A DNA stretch of 64,000 nt from Candidatus Edwardsbacteria bacterium. Lineage in GTDB: Bacteria; Edwardsbacteria; AC1; EtOH8. Below the pieces are notes generated by a model. The model was not told the origin of the DNA. It did not search any database and saw nothing but the letters and a program-made list of their open reading frames with translations. The number at the start of each line of letters is the position of its first letter. Within the stretch, counting starts at the first letter, position 1. The DNA lies in NCBI GenBank assembly GCA_031082425.1, contig JAVHLB010000003.1, forward strand, positions 62,001-126,000, read 5' to 3'. This document shows positions 50,078 to 58,301 of the stretch, piece by piece. The position numbers and the translations under genes are program-made.

Positions 50078-51401
50078 GACGCTTTCTCCCTCTCCAAATT
50101 CATTTGGAGAGGTACGGGGTGAGGGCAAACCCAACCCCCGTCCCCTTCCCTCGAGGGAAGGGGTGAAGGGGTTAGGTCGGGTGGGCTCCGCCATGTCCGA
50201 CCTCGGCATCATCGAGGACGGCCTGGTGGCCATCGAGAACGACAAGATCGTGGCGGTGGGCAAGACCTCCGACCTCAAACCCAAGCTCAAACTTCTGCCT
50301 CACACCAAGGTCATCGACGCCGAAAATCAAGTGGTCATGCCCGGCTTTGTGGACTGCCACACCCACCTGGTCTACGGCGGCTCCCGGGAGGACGAGTTTG
50401 AGATGCGGGCCTCCGGCGTCTCTTACCAGGAGATCGCGGCCAAAGGCGGGGGAATACGCTCCACGGTCAAAGCCACCAGGCTGGCTTCCCGCGAGGTCTT
50501 AAAACGCGATGCCATGAGACGCCTGGATCGGATGCTGCTTTGGGGAACAACCACGGTCGAGGCTAAAAGCGGCTATGGGTTGGAGACCAAGACAGAGATC
50601 AAACAACTGGAGGTTGTGAAAGATCTAAATGAATTACAGGTTATAGAGGTCGTTCCAACGTTCATGGGTGCGCATGAGTTTCCGGAAGAATACAGAAGTC
50701 AGCCCCTCGACTCAGCTCGGGGACCAGGGACAGTGGACCGGGCGGGATACGTCAGGCTGATCTGCGAGGAGATGATACCCAAGATCGCCGAGATGAAACT
50801 GGCCGAGTTCTGCGACGTGTTCTGCGACCAGGGGGTGTTCACCCCGGAAGAAGCCATAAAGATACTGGAGGCCGCCAGCAATTACGGAATGTATCCCAAG
50901 ATCCACGCCGACGAGCTGGCCTCTGTCGGCGCGGCCGAGGCGGCCGGCAAGGTCAAGGCTGTCAGCGCCGAGCATCTGCTTTACCCCTCGCAGACCGGAT
51001 TGGAACTGATGAAACAGGCCGGAACCATCGCCGTGCTGCTGCCGGGCACCAGTCTGACCATCAAGAAGAACTACGCCCCGGCCAGGAAAATGATAGAGAT
51101 GGGCATTCCGGTGGCATTGGCAACGGACCACAACCCGGGCTCCTGTACCATCGAGAACCTGCCGTTCATCATCGGGCTGGCCTGCCTGTACCTGGGGCTG
51201 ACCCCGGCCGAGGCCATCTGCGCGGCAACCTACAACGCGGCCTGCGCCCTCAAGCGCGGGGACCGGATCGGCTCAATCGAGGAAGGCAAGCAGGCCGACC
51301 TGCTGATCATGGATATTCCCAATTACCGGTATATTCCGTACCATTACGGGGTGAATTACGTCAAGACGGTGGTCAAGAGGGGACGGATCGTTGTGGGGTA
51401 A
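50043..51401 (+). CDS. hutI: Imidazolonepropionase with two in-frame insertions
   Basis: 452 residues; typical HutI has about 405-420. It opens the imidazolone ring to N-formimino-glutamate. Metal site: GFVDCHTHLVYGG, later KIHADEL and ATDHNPGS; FCDVFCDQGVFT and AHEFPEEY are family-typical. I keep ATG 50043 because MHLIIQHIGQLLT matches the first strand of HutI, although no Shine-Dalgarno is present. Residues about 15-49 are encoded by a palindromic repeat (50090-50173). Residues about 218-232 (SQPLDSARGPGTVD region) have no counterpart in relatives I know and are encoded by a second CCCC...GGGG element. Both keep the frame open. An internal ATG at 50192 would lose the first strand. Confidence 0.88.
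   Translation: MHLIIQHIGQLLTLSPSPNSFGEVRGEGKPNPRPLPSREGVKGLGRVGSAMSDLGIIEDGLVAIENDKIVAVGKTSDLKPKLKLLPHTKVIDAENQVVMPGFVDCHTHLVYGGSREDEFEMRASGVSYQEIAAKGGGIRSTVKATRLASREVLKRDAMRRLDRMLLWGTTTVEAKSGYGLETKTEIKQLEVVKDLNELQVIEVVPTFMGAHEFPEEYRSQPLDSARGPGTVDRAGYVRLICEEMIPKIAEMKLAEFCDVFCDQGVFTPEEAIKILEAASNYGMYPKIHADELASVGAAEAAGKVKAVSAEHLLYPSQTGLELMKQAGTIAVLLPGTSLTIKKNYAPARKMIEMGIPVALATDHNPGSCTIENLPFIIGLACLYLGLTPAEAICAATYNAACALKRGDRIGSIEEGKQADLLIMDIPNYRYIPYHYGVNYVKTVVKRGRIVVG
50090..50173. repeat. Palindromic repeats inside the hutI coding sequence
   Basis: Two adjoining inverted repeats. CTCTCCAAAT (50090-50099) pairs with ATTTGGAGAG (50102-50111). A perfect 22-bp palindrome CCCCTTCCCTC/GAGGGAAGGGG covers 50142-50163, flanked by AACCCCCG (50133-50140) and AAGGGGTT (50166-50173). 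The first resembles the terminator at 14932-14959; the second resembles the intergenic copies at 44039, 45643 and 62231. Together they add about 35 codons in frame. Confidence 0.85.
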
Positions 51402-51404
51402 TAA

Positions 51405-51842
51405 ATGGACATTTATGGACATTGGGTGACATTGGGTTATTGTGATGAGCAAGATACAAGATTTTACTGATTTGATAATTTACCAATTGGCCGTTGACCT
51501 GGCTGACTGGATTTATGAGCTTACTGCCAAATTTCCGGAAGATGAGAAATATAATCTTACATCGCAACTCAGAAGAGCGGCGACATCCGTTTACAGTAAC
51601 ATTGCCGAGGGTTTCGGAAGATATCATTACAAAGAGAACAAACAGTTTTGCCGGATAGCCAGAGGTTCCTTATACGAGACAAAAGCCCATATGCTTTTCA
51701 GCAATAAGCGCGGATATGTATCCCAGCAAATACTTGATGAATACCTGAAGAGACATACAGCTCTGGCCATAAAACTGAACAATTACATCAATGCCACAGG
51801 CACAAAAGACAGGCCTAATGTCGATTAATTACAATTAATGTC
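51405..51842. repeat. GACATT/AATGTC repeats flanking the four-helix-bundle gene
   Basis: Upstream, three near-tandem units end in GACATT (51405-51413, 51415-51423, 51426-51433). Downstream, the reverse complement AATGTC occurs twice (51817-51822 and 51837-51842). The inverted arrangement could pair in RNA around the gene. It may mark the limits of a mobile intervening-sequence-like unit. Confidence 0.5.
51445..51828 (+). CDS. Four-helix-bundle protein (23S rRNA intervening-sequence type)
   Basis: About 127 residues from ATG 51445. The pattern DFTDLIIYQLAVDLADWIYELTAKFP...YNLTSQLRRAATSVYSNIAEGFGRYHYKENKQFCRIARGSLYETKAHM is that of the four-helix-bundle family first found in 23S rRNA intervening sequences (S23/IVP). 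Function unknown. It is AT-richer than the hut genes and lies between hutI and ftcD with inverted GACATT repeats on both sides. No Shine-Dalgarno is visible. Confidence 0.88.
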   Translation: MSKIQDFTDLIIYQLAVDLADWIYELTAKFPEDEKYNLTSQLRRAATSVYSNIAEGFGRYHYKENKQFCRIARGSLYETKAHMLFSNKRGYVSQQILDEYLKRHTALAIKLNNYINATGTKDRPNVD

Positions 51843-51863
51843 AATATATATGCAGGAGGCTAC

Positions 51864-53537
51864 ATGACCAAGCTGGTAGAATGCGTCCCTAATTTTTCCG
51901 AGGGCCGCGACCGTAAGATCATCGATGCCATTTCCGATGCCGTCCGTTCGGTGTCCGACGTCAAGCTTTTGGACGTCGACCCCGGAGCCGACACCAACCG
52001 CACGGTTTACACCCTGGTGGGCACACCGGAAGGGGTCAAGGAGGCCGCCTTTCAGGCGGCCAAGAAGGCCCACGAGCTGATAGACATGTCCACTCACAGC
52101 GGGGCCCATCCCCGAATGGGGGCCATGGACGTCTGCCCCTTCGTGCCGGTCTCCGGAGTGACCATGGAAGAATGCGTCCAGATCGCCAAAGACCTGGGCA
52201 AGCGGCTGGGGGAGGAACTGGATATCCCGGTCTACCTCTACGAGTTCGCCGCCGCTTCGCCCGAGCGCCAGAGCCTGGCCGATATCCGCACCGGGGAATA
52301 CGAAGCGCTGGAGGAGAAACTGAAGGACCCCAAATGGAAGCCCGATTTCGGGCCGGCCAAGTTCAAACACAAATGGGGGGCCAGCGTGGTGGGAGCCCGG
52401 GAATTTTTGATCGCCTACAACGTCAACGTCAACACCAAGGACAAAAAGCTGGCCAACGAGATCGCCCTGAACATCCGCGAGGGCGGCCGGGCTAAGAAGG
52501 ACGCCTCCGGCAAGCTGGTCAAGGACGAGAAGGGAAACACGGTCAAGGTCCCCGGCCGCCTCAAGGCGGTGCGGGCCATCGGCTGGTATATCGAGCAGTA
52601 CCGGCAGGCCCAGGTGTCCATAAATCTCATCAACTACAACACCACCCCGCTGCATGTGGTGTTCGAGACCGCCCGGGAAGAGGCCGAAAAGCTGGGGCTG
52701 ATAGTCACCGGCTCGGAGCTGGTGGGACTGGTGCCGTTGAAGCCGATGCTGGAGGCGGGAAAGTTCTACCTGAAAAAGCAGGGCAAGTCGGCCGGGGCGC
52801 CGGAGAAGGAACTGGTGGAGACCGCCGTCCGCTCCCTGGGTTTGGACCAGCTGTCGGAATTCGACCCGGCCAAGAAGATCGTGGAATACAACTTCCTTAA
52901 GCCCGCCCCGCTGATGTCCCTGACCGCCAGGGATTTTGTGGACGAGGTGTCGTCCGAATCCCCGGCCCCGGGCGGCGGATCGGTGGCGGCTTTGGCCGGC
53001 AGCCTGTGCGCGGCCCTATCGGCCATGGTGGCCAACCTGACCGTGGGCAAGCCGGGATATGAAAAGGTCTGGAAAGAGTTGTCCGACCTGGCCGAGCAGG
53101 GGCAGGAGATAAAGGACCAGCTGGCCAAGGCGGTGGACGAGGACACCAATGCCTTCAATGAACTGATGGAGGCCATGCGCCTGCCAAAAACCACCCCGGA
53201 ACAGAAGGCCGCCCGCGAGGCCGCAATGGAGGAAGGCTACAAGAAGGCGGCAGCGGTGCCACTCCAGACAGCCAAAACCTGCCTGGAGGCCATGAAGGTA
53301 TCCCTGGCCGCCGCCCGGAAGGGCAACGCCAATTCCGCCTCCGATGCCGGGGTGGCAGCCCTGATGGCCCGGGCCGGAGTGGAGGGGGCGGTGCTGAACG
53401 TGCTGATAAACCTGGGATCGATAAAGGACCAGGCTTTCAAGGACCGCCATGTAAAAGAATGCCAGGGCCTGAAGCAGGAATCGGCCGATCTGTGCGACAT
53501 TGTCCAGCTGGCGGTGATGAAAAACATAAAAATATAA
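51864..53537 (+). CDS. ftcD: Glutamate formimidoyltransferase / formimidoyltetrahydrofolate cyclodeaminase fusion
   Basis: 557 residues, bifunctional. Residues 1-330 are the formiminotransferase (VECVPNFSEGRD, TNRTVYTLVG, THSGAHPRMGAMDVCPFVPV with the catalytic His, FAAASPER). Residues about 345-557 are the cyclodeaminase (LTARDFVDEVSSESPAPGGGSVAALAGSLCAAL, ANSASDAGVAALMARAGVEGAVLNVLINLGSI). It transfers the formimino group of formiminoglutamate to tetrahydrofolate and releases ammonia, ending histidine degradation in glutamate plus a one-carbon unit. GGAGG precedes ATG 51864. Last gene of the operon. Confidence 0.95.
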   Translation: MTKLVECVPNFSEGRDRKIIDAISDAVRSVSDVKLLDVDPGADTNRTVYTLVGTPEGVKEAAFQAAKKAHELIDMSTHSGAHPRMGAMDVCPFVPVSGVTMEECVQIAKDLGKRLGEELDIPVYLYEFAAASPERQSLADIRTGEYEALEEKLKDPKWKPDFGPAKFKHKWGASVVGAREFLIAYNVNVNTKDKKLANEIALNIREGGRAKKDASGKLVKDEKGNTVKVPGRLKAVRAIGWYIEQYRQAQVSINLINYNTTPLHVVFETAREEAEKLGLIVTGSELVGLVPLKPMLEAGKFYLKKQGKSAGAPEKELVETAVRSLGLDQLSEFDPAKKIVEYNFLKPAPLMSLTARDFVDEVSSESPAPGGGSVAALAGSLCAALSAMVANLTVGKPGYEKVWKELSDLAEQGQEIKDQLAKAVDEDTNAFNELMEAMRLPKTTPEQKAAREAAMEEGYKKAAAVPLQTAKTCLEAMKVSLAAARKGNANSASDAGVAALMARAGVEGAVLNVLINLGSIKDQAFKDRHVKECQGLKQESADLCDIVQLAVMKNIKI

Positions 53538-53566
53538 TTGTAATTTTGGCCCCAGTCCTTTATAAT
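53538..53566 (+). promoter_or_regulatory. Promoter for the TPR-ExeA-TPR cluster
   Basis: TTGTAA (53538-53543) and a perfect TATAAT (53561-53566) with a 17-base spacer, starting right after the ftcD stop and about 38 bases before ATG 53604. Confidence 0.55.
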
Positions 53567-53603
53567 CATATACTAGCGGCAAGGATTTTGGAAAATATGA
53601 GTT

Positions 53604-55166
53604 ATGGCTGAAATAAACCGATTGAAAGAACAGGCCCGCACTTTTTACCAGAAGGGCGAGTGGGAGAAGGCCAGAAGGGCGGCGGAGCAGATCGTCTCCA
53701 TCGAGCCGGAGGATCCCGAATTCACTCTGACCCTGGCCAATATTTACCGGGAGGTGGGAGAGGATCGCAAGGGCCTGGACACCTACGAGAAAGCCCTCAG
53801 GCTTTCGGAGAAATCCGGGGACTTCAGCCGGGTGATCGCCGCCTCCAAGAGGATTTTGTCTATTGACAAGGATAGGATAGAGTTATATAATAAGATAGCT
53901 GAAGGATACCTTAAACTGGGGTTGAAAAGCGGGGCCGTCCGGGAGTGGATCCGCTTTGCCGACCAGCTGAAGATCCGCTCGGATTTTACTGCTATGGCGG
54001 CGGTATACCAGCGGATAACGGACATTATTCCGGAGAACCCCCCCCTAGCTGACAGTTATCAGAAGATCAGGCAGCTGGCGGATCAGGCCGTCTCCGACAA
54101 TTCGGAGAATGCCCCGGAGCCGGCCGATATCGTACCCTACCGCCGTTTGGTGGACGTGGCCCTGAAGATGGGCCAGGCCAGGAAGATCATCGAAACCCAG
54201 CAGAGCTATGCCCGGGTGCTGCTGAGGAGGGGTTTTGTCCGAAAGGCCAAGGCGGTCTATCAGAAGATCCTGGAACGCGACCCCGGCAATGAGGAGGCCC
54301 TGGCCAAGGTGCTTTCATCGTCCGGGGACGGCGCCCTGGATGATAAAAAGCTGCAATCCCAGCTGCTGGAAGCCTGCAAAAACTATCAGGAACTGATCTG
54401 GGACAAGATCGACGAAGCCTATGAGCCTTATTACGACCTGGGCACTCTTTTCCGGCAGGAGGGCTTGAAGGACGAGTCCATAGTTGAATTTCAGAATTCC
54501 ATCAAGGGCGGGGACCGGCAGTTAAAGGGCTTTGAGATGCTGGCGGTATCCTTCCTGGAACAGGGCGATTACGGTCTGGCCAAGGAGGTGCTCAGCCAGG
54601 GTCTGGCCATCCGGAAGTTTCTGGACAATGAATATGTGGGCCTGCATTACAACCTGGGGGTGGCCCATGAACAGCTGGGGGAGTTTCAGAAGGCTTTATA
54701 CGAGTATGAGCAGGTCTATGTCATTGACATCACCTATAAGGACGTCGCCAAGCGCCTGAGGGATCTGGAGAACAAGGTCAAGGCCCCGCAGCAGACCAGG
54801 ATCATCATTCCGGAGCCGCCGGAGTCCGGCGGACCGGCTTCCGGCATCGAACCGGGATCGTTGGATCCTGCGGCCGAAGAGGCCCCGGACCAGACGGCGG
54901 CCGTTGAGGAGAGGCCCCCAATGACCCCGATGGAAGATCTGCCCTCTTCAGGGGATGAGGAATTTTATCCCTTGGGGGCGGCGGCCGATCTCCCGGAGAA
55001 TGCCATTGATGACAGATATGCCCCGCCGGATGAGGATGGCGACGTTTCTTATCAGCCGGCAAATTTACTGGTGGAGGAAACAGATTCGGAGCCGGAAGCC
55101 GAACCGTCCCCGCAGGCAGCGCCGATAGTCCTCGGCCCCAAAGACAAAGGACTTTCCTTCCTGTAA
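53604..55166 (+). CDS. Cytoplasmic TPR protein, paralogue of 56101-58290
   Basis: 520 residues, no signal. The N-terminal 380 residues are TPR helices in two blocks (ARTFYQKGEWEKARRAAEQIVSIEPED, AEGYLKLGLKSGAVREWIRFADQL, ARVLLRRGFVRKAKAVYQKILERDPG, YYDLGTLFRQEGLKDESIVEFQNSIKG). The final 125 residues are a disordered Pro/Glu/Asp-rich tail ending LGPKDKGLSFL. The block YDLG...GFEMLAVSFLEQGDYGLAKEVLSQGL...YVGLHYNLGVAHEQLGE aligns with the C-terminal block of the protein at 56101. It is followed by an ExeA-like ATPase; a shared role in a pilus or secretion assembly is inferred. Confidence 0.8.
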   Translation: MAEINRLKEQARTFYQKGEWEKARRAAEQIVSIEPEDPEFTLTLANIYREVGEDRKGLDTYEKALRLSEKSGDFSRVIAASKRILSIDKDRIELYNKIAEGYLKLGLKSGAVREWIRFADQLKIRSDFTAMAAVYQRITDIIPENPPLADSYQKIRQLADQAVSDNSENAPEPADIVPYRRLVDVALKMGQARKIIETQQSYARVLLRRGFVRKAKAVYQKILERDPGNEEALAKVLSSSGDGALDDKKLQSQLLEACKNYQELIWDKIDEAYEPYYDLGTLFRQEGLKDESIVEFQNSIKGGDRQLKGFEMLAVSFLEQGDYGLAKEVLSQGLAIRKFLDNEYVGLHYNLGVAHEQLGEFQKALYEYEQVYVIDITYKDVAKRLRDLENKVKAPQQTRIIIPEPPESGGPASGIEPGSLDPAAEEAPDQTAAVEERPPMTPMEDLPSSGDEEFYPLGAAADLPENAIDDRYAPPDEDGDVSYQPANLLVEETDSEPEAEPSPQAAPIVLGPKDKGLSFL

Positions 55167-55184
55167 TATTTTTTAGGAGAATCG

Positions 55185-56060
55185 ATGGACTACGAAAGAT
55201 TTTTCAAGCTTAATGACGATCCTTTTTCCAATATCCCCGACAGCCGTTTCTATTACGACAGCCCCCAGCACAGCCGGGCCATAATGCACCTGGCCCACGT
55301 GGCCGAGAGGATGAGGGGGCTGGGGGTGCTGACCGGAGAGGTGGGCACCGGAAAGACCATGCTGGCCCGGCGCCTGCTGGAGATCCTCCGGGAGGACGGA
55401 CGGTTCGAAACGGCGTTGCTGGTGCTGACCCACGGGGATTTCAGTCCGCTATGGTTCCTGCGCAGGGTAGGCGCCCTGTTGGACGTCAAGGACGTTTCGG
55501 ACGATAAGACCCAAGTGTCATCAGCCCTGGCCCGGCGTTTGATGGAGATCCATGCCGAGGGCCGCAAGGCGGTGATCCTGATCGACGAGGCCAATCTCCT
55601 GCGGGGGCAGGCCATGCTGGAGGAGATCCGCGGCCTTTTGAACCTGGAGCTGTCCGATGCCCGGCTGATAACTTTTATTTTGTTCGGCATGACCGAGGTC
55701 AACCAGAACCTGCTGGTTGATGTTTCGCTTAACCAGAGGGTGTCGGTGAAATATCACCTGGGCCCGCTGGATGAGGATGCGGTAAAGGAATACGTCCAGC
55801 ACCGTTTGGTGGTGGCCGGCCGGGAGGAGGAGCTTTTTACCGACACTGCCTACCAGCTGATCGCCCGGTATGCCCAGGGCCGTCCCCGGCTGATAAACGC
55901 CATCTGCGACAACGCCCTGATGGAGGGCTGCCTCCAGGAGAAGGACCTGCTGGACGCCTCGGTGATCCAGATCGTGGCCAACAATCTGGGGTTGGACGAC
56001 GGCGCGGAACAGGCTGCCGGGGTGGCGGCCGGGGCCGAGGCCAACGATTACGGTTTCTGA
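55185..56060 (+). CDS. ExeA/GspA-like AAA ATPase
   Basis: 291 residues. It opens YERFFKLNDDPFSNIPDSRFYYDSPQHSRAIMHL, the standard start of ExeA/MshM-type ATPases. Walker A is GEVGTGKTML (about 50), Walker B is KAVILIDEANLL, and the sensor region FILFGMTEVNQNLLVDVSLNQRVSVKYHLGPL follows, with YVQHRLVVAGREEELFTDTAYQLI as lid. There is no C-terminal membrane or peptidoglycan-binding domain, so it is a soluble version. TTAGGAG precedes ATG 55185. It is flanked by two related TPR genes. Confidence 0.88.
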   Translation: MDYERFFKLNDDPFSNIPDSRFYYDSPQHSRAIMHLAHVAERMRGLGVLTGEVGTGKTMLARRLLEILREDGRFETALLVLTHGDFSPLWFLRRVGALLDVKDVSDDKTQVSSALARRLMEIHAEGRKAVILIDEANLLRGQAMLEEIRGLLNLELSDARLITFILFGMTEVNQNLLVDVSLNQRVSVKYHLGPLDEDAVKEYVQHRLVVAGREEELFTDTAYQLIARYAQGRPRLINAICDNALMEGCLQEKDLLDASVIQIVANNLGLDDGAEQAAGVAAGAEANDYGF

Positions 56061-56100
56061 TATAACAGCGGACTAAATTCACAATACAATAAATGGTACG

Positions 56101-58290
56101 ATGGCAAAAGTTGATCAAATAAGAGCCAAGGCGGCCGAGTATTTTCAAAAGGGCGATTTCGCCAAAGCGGTGAGCGAGTACAAGAAAGTGCTGGACCTGG
56201 AGCCCGGCAACGCCAGCACCTATAACTTCATCGGCGACGCCTATGTGAAGCTGTCCAATGTCGGAGAGGCGGTCTCCAGTTACCTGGAGGCGGTCAGGGG
56301 CTACAGCAACGACGCCCTTTATAACAATGCCATTGCGGTCTGCAAGAAGATACTCCGGGTCAACAAGGACGACCCCGAGGTCTACAAGACCCTGGGCGAC
56401 CTGTATATCCAGCAGGGGCTGGTCAACGAGGCCATCACCAACCTTCTGGAGTACGCCGAGCGGAAGATCAAACAGGGCAAAGCCGATGAGGCCTTCCCGA
56501 TCTATCACCAGATCGTAGAGATCAACCCCCAGAATCTGGCGGTACGCTCCAAATTGGCCGAGATGTACCTGACCCAGAAAAAGATCCCCGAAGCCATAGA
56601 AGAATTCTCCCAGCTGGCCAAGTCCTACCGGGATCAAGGCCGGACGATCGAGGCCGAGTCCCTGGAGGCCAAGGTCAGGGGGATGAAAGGGGAGGCCCCA
56701 CCGGCCCAGGCAGCGCCGGAGGCCGAGGTCAGGCCCGATTCCATCATCGAGGAGCTTTCCCAGCAGCGGCCCGAAACCCCGGCCCAGAAACAAGCCCCTC
56801 CGGAACTGGTGATCGATAAAGAACCGGAGCCGCCCCAGGAAGAGGAGGCCAAACAGGACTGGGCCACCAACATCGAGCTGGGCGACCTGCTGGTGGAGAT
56901 CGGTTCCACCCAGGAGGCCCTGGACCAATACCACACCGCGGCCAACGGCTACATGAACGACGGCAACGTGGGGAAATCGGTGGAGGTATATAAGAAGATA
57001 GCCAACCTGCAGCCCCTGGAGCTGCGCAGCCGCCAGAAGCTGGTGGAGATCGCCCTGCAAAACAACCAGCAGGATGATCTGATAGAAGCCTACCTGGGCC
57101 TGGCCGAATGCCTGCACCGCAGGGAACTGCGGGAACAGGCTGCGGCGGTCTACCAGAAGGTTCTGGAGATGGACCCGGTCAACGAGAGCGCCCTGGAGAG
57201 CCTGTCCCTATTGCTGCCGGAGATGCCCGAGGGGGCCTTTGAGATGCCGGGCATGGAGATCCATCAAGAGCCGGAGTCTGCCCCGGAGGCGGTTCCCGAT
57301 ATATCGTTCAGCCAGCCGGAAGCTCCCCAGTTCGAGGAGCAAGCCCCGGAGCCTGCTGCCTGGCAGCCGGAACCGGCCCCGGCTGAGGCCCCGCCGGCTT
57401 GGGAGGCGCCTCAGCCCGAGCCGGAAAATGCCCAGCCGGAAAGCTTCATGCATCACGGCGAGCCCCAGCCGGAGGAGCCGCAGTTCCACGGCCAGCCGTC
57501 CGAACCGCCGGCCAGCGATGACGTCCATTGGGGTCGGGAGATCGTGGAGGGGGGCCGCCAGTCCCGGGTCAAGTTCAGCGTGGCCGATGATGAGCCGGCC
57601 GCCGCCCCGGGGGCCCAGGAGGAATTCCTGTCCCTCCAGGACATTCTGGCCGAGTTCAAGGAAGGGGTCTACCAGAGCATAAACCAGGAGGATTTTCAGG
57701 GCCATTACGACCTGGGCATAGCCTATAAAGAAATGGGCCTGGTGGAGGAGGCCATTGCCGAATTCCAGATCGCCTCCAAGGGCGAGAAGGAGCGATTGAA
57801 GGCCTTCGAGATGCTGGGCGTCTGCTTCCTGGACCGGGGGGAGCCCAAGTTCGCCGTCAAACAGCTGGAGCGCGGCCTCTCCACCCCTGGCTACAGCGAT
57901 GAGGACTACATCGGACTGCGTTATAACCTGGCCCAGGCCTATGAACTTACCGGGGAGATCCCCAGCGCCATCAAGACCCTGGAGGATATCTACACCACCG
58001 ATGTCAACTTCAGGGATGTGGGACAGAGGCTGCAATCCCTGAGGGCCTCCCTGGCGCCCGCCGCCCCTCCGGCCGCCCCGGTCCCCCAACCGCCGGCTGC
58101 CAGGCCGATGCCCCAGGCTCCGCAGATCCAGCGCCCGGCTGCGCCTCCGCCCCGACCGGCCATGCAGCCGGCCGCCCCGGCCCCCCAGTACCAGCCGGCG
58201 CCGGAGCCCGAAACTGAATCAGCCCCCAAACCCAAGCCCATCCCATCCAAGCTGAAGAAACCGGAAAAACAGAGGATATCCTACGTTTAA
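56101..58290 (+). CDS. Large cytoplasmic TPR protein with Pro/Glu/Ala-rich linkers
   Basis: 729 residues, no signal. TPR block 1 spans about 1-190 (AAEYFQKGDFAKAVSEYKKVLDLEPGNASTYNFIGDAYVKL). A charged linker follows, then TPR block 2 at about 255-380 (LGDLLVEIGSTQEALDQYHTAANGYMNDG). A long Pro/Glu/Gln linker (about 385-515) comes next. TPR block 3 is at about 530-645 (YDLGIAYKEMGLVEEAIAEFQIASKGEKERLKAFEMLGVCFLDRG), followed by a Pro/Ala-rich tail with a basic end. Multi-block TPR scaffolds of this kind organise large assemblies. It pairs with the related protein at 53604. Confidence 0.82.
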   Translation: MAKVDQIRAKAAEYFQKGDFAKAVSEYKKVLDLEPGNASTYNFIGDAYVKLSNVGEAVSSYLEAVRGYSNDALYNNAIAVCKKILRVNKDDPEVYKTLGDLYIQQGLVNEAITNLLEYAERKIKQGKADEAFPIYHQIVEINPQNLAVRSKLAEMYLTQKKIPEAIEEFSQLAKSYRDQGRTIEAESLEAKVRGMKGEAPPAQAAPEAEVRPDSIIEELSQQRPETPAQKQAPPELVIDKEPEPPQEEEAKQDWATNIELGDLLVEIGSTQEALDQYHTAANGYMNDGNVGKSVEVYKKIANLQPLELRSRQKLVEIALQNNQQDDLIEAYLGLAECLHRRELREQAAAVYQKVLEMDPVNESALESLSLLLPEMPEGAFEMPGMEIHQEPESAPEAVPDISFSQPEAPQFEEQAPEPAAWQPEPAPAEAPPAWEAPQPEPENAQPESFMHHGEPQPEEPQFHGQPSEPPASDDVHWGREIVEGGRQSRVKFSVADDEPAAAPGAQEEFLSLQDILAEFKEGVYQSINQEDFQGHYDLGIAYKEMGLVEEAIAEFQIASKGEKERLKAFEMLGVCFLDRGEPKFAVKQLERGLSTPGYSDEDYIGLRYNLAQAYELTGEIPSAIKTLEDIYTTDVNFRDVGQRLQSLRASLAPAAPPAAPVPQPPAARPMPQAPQIQRPAAPPPRPAMQPAAPAPQYQPAPEPETESAPKPKPIPSKLKKPEKQRISYV

Positions 58291-58301
58291 TATGGTCTGA
58301 G

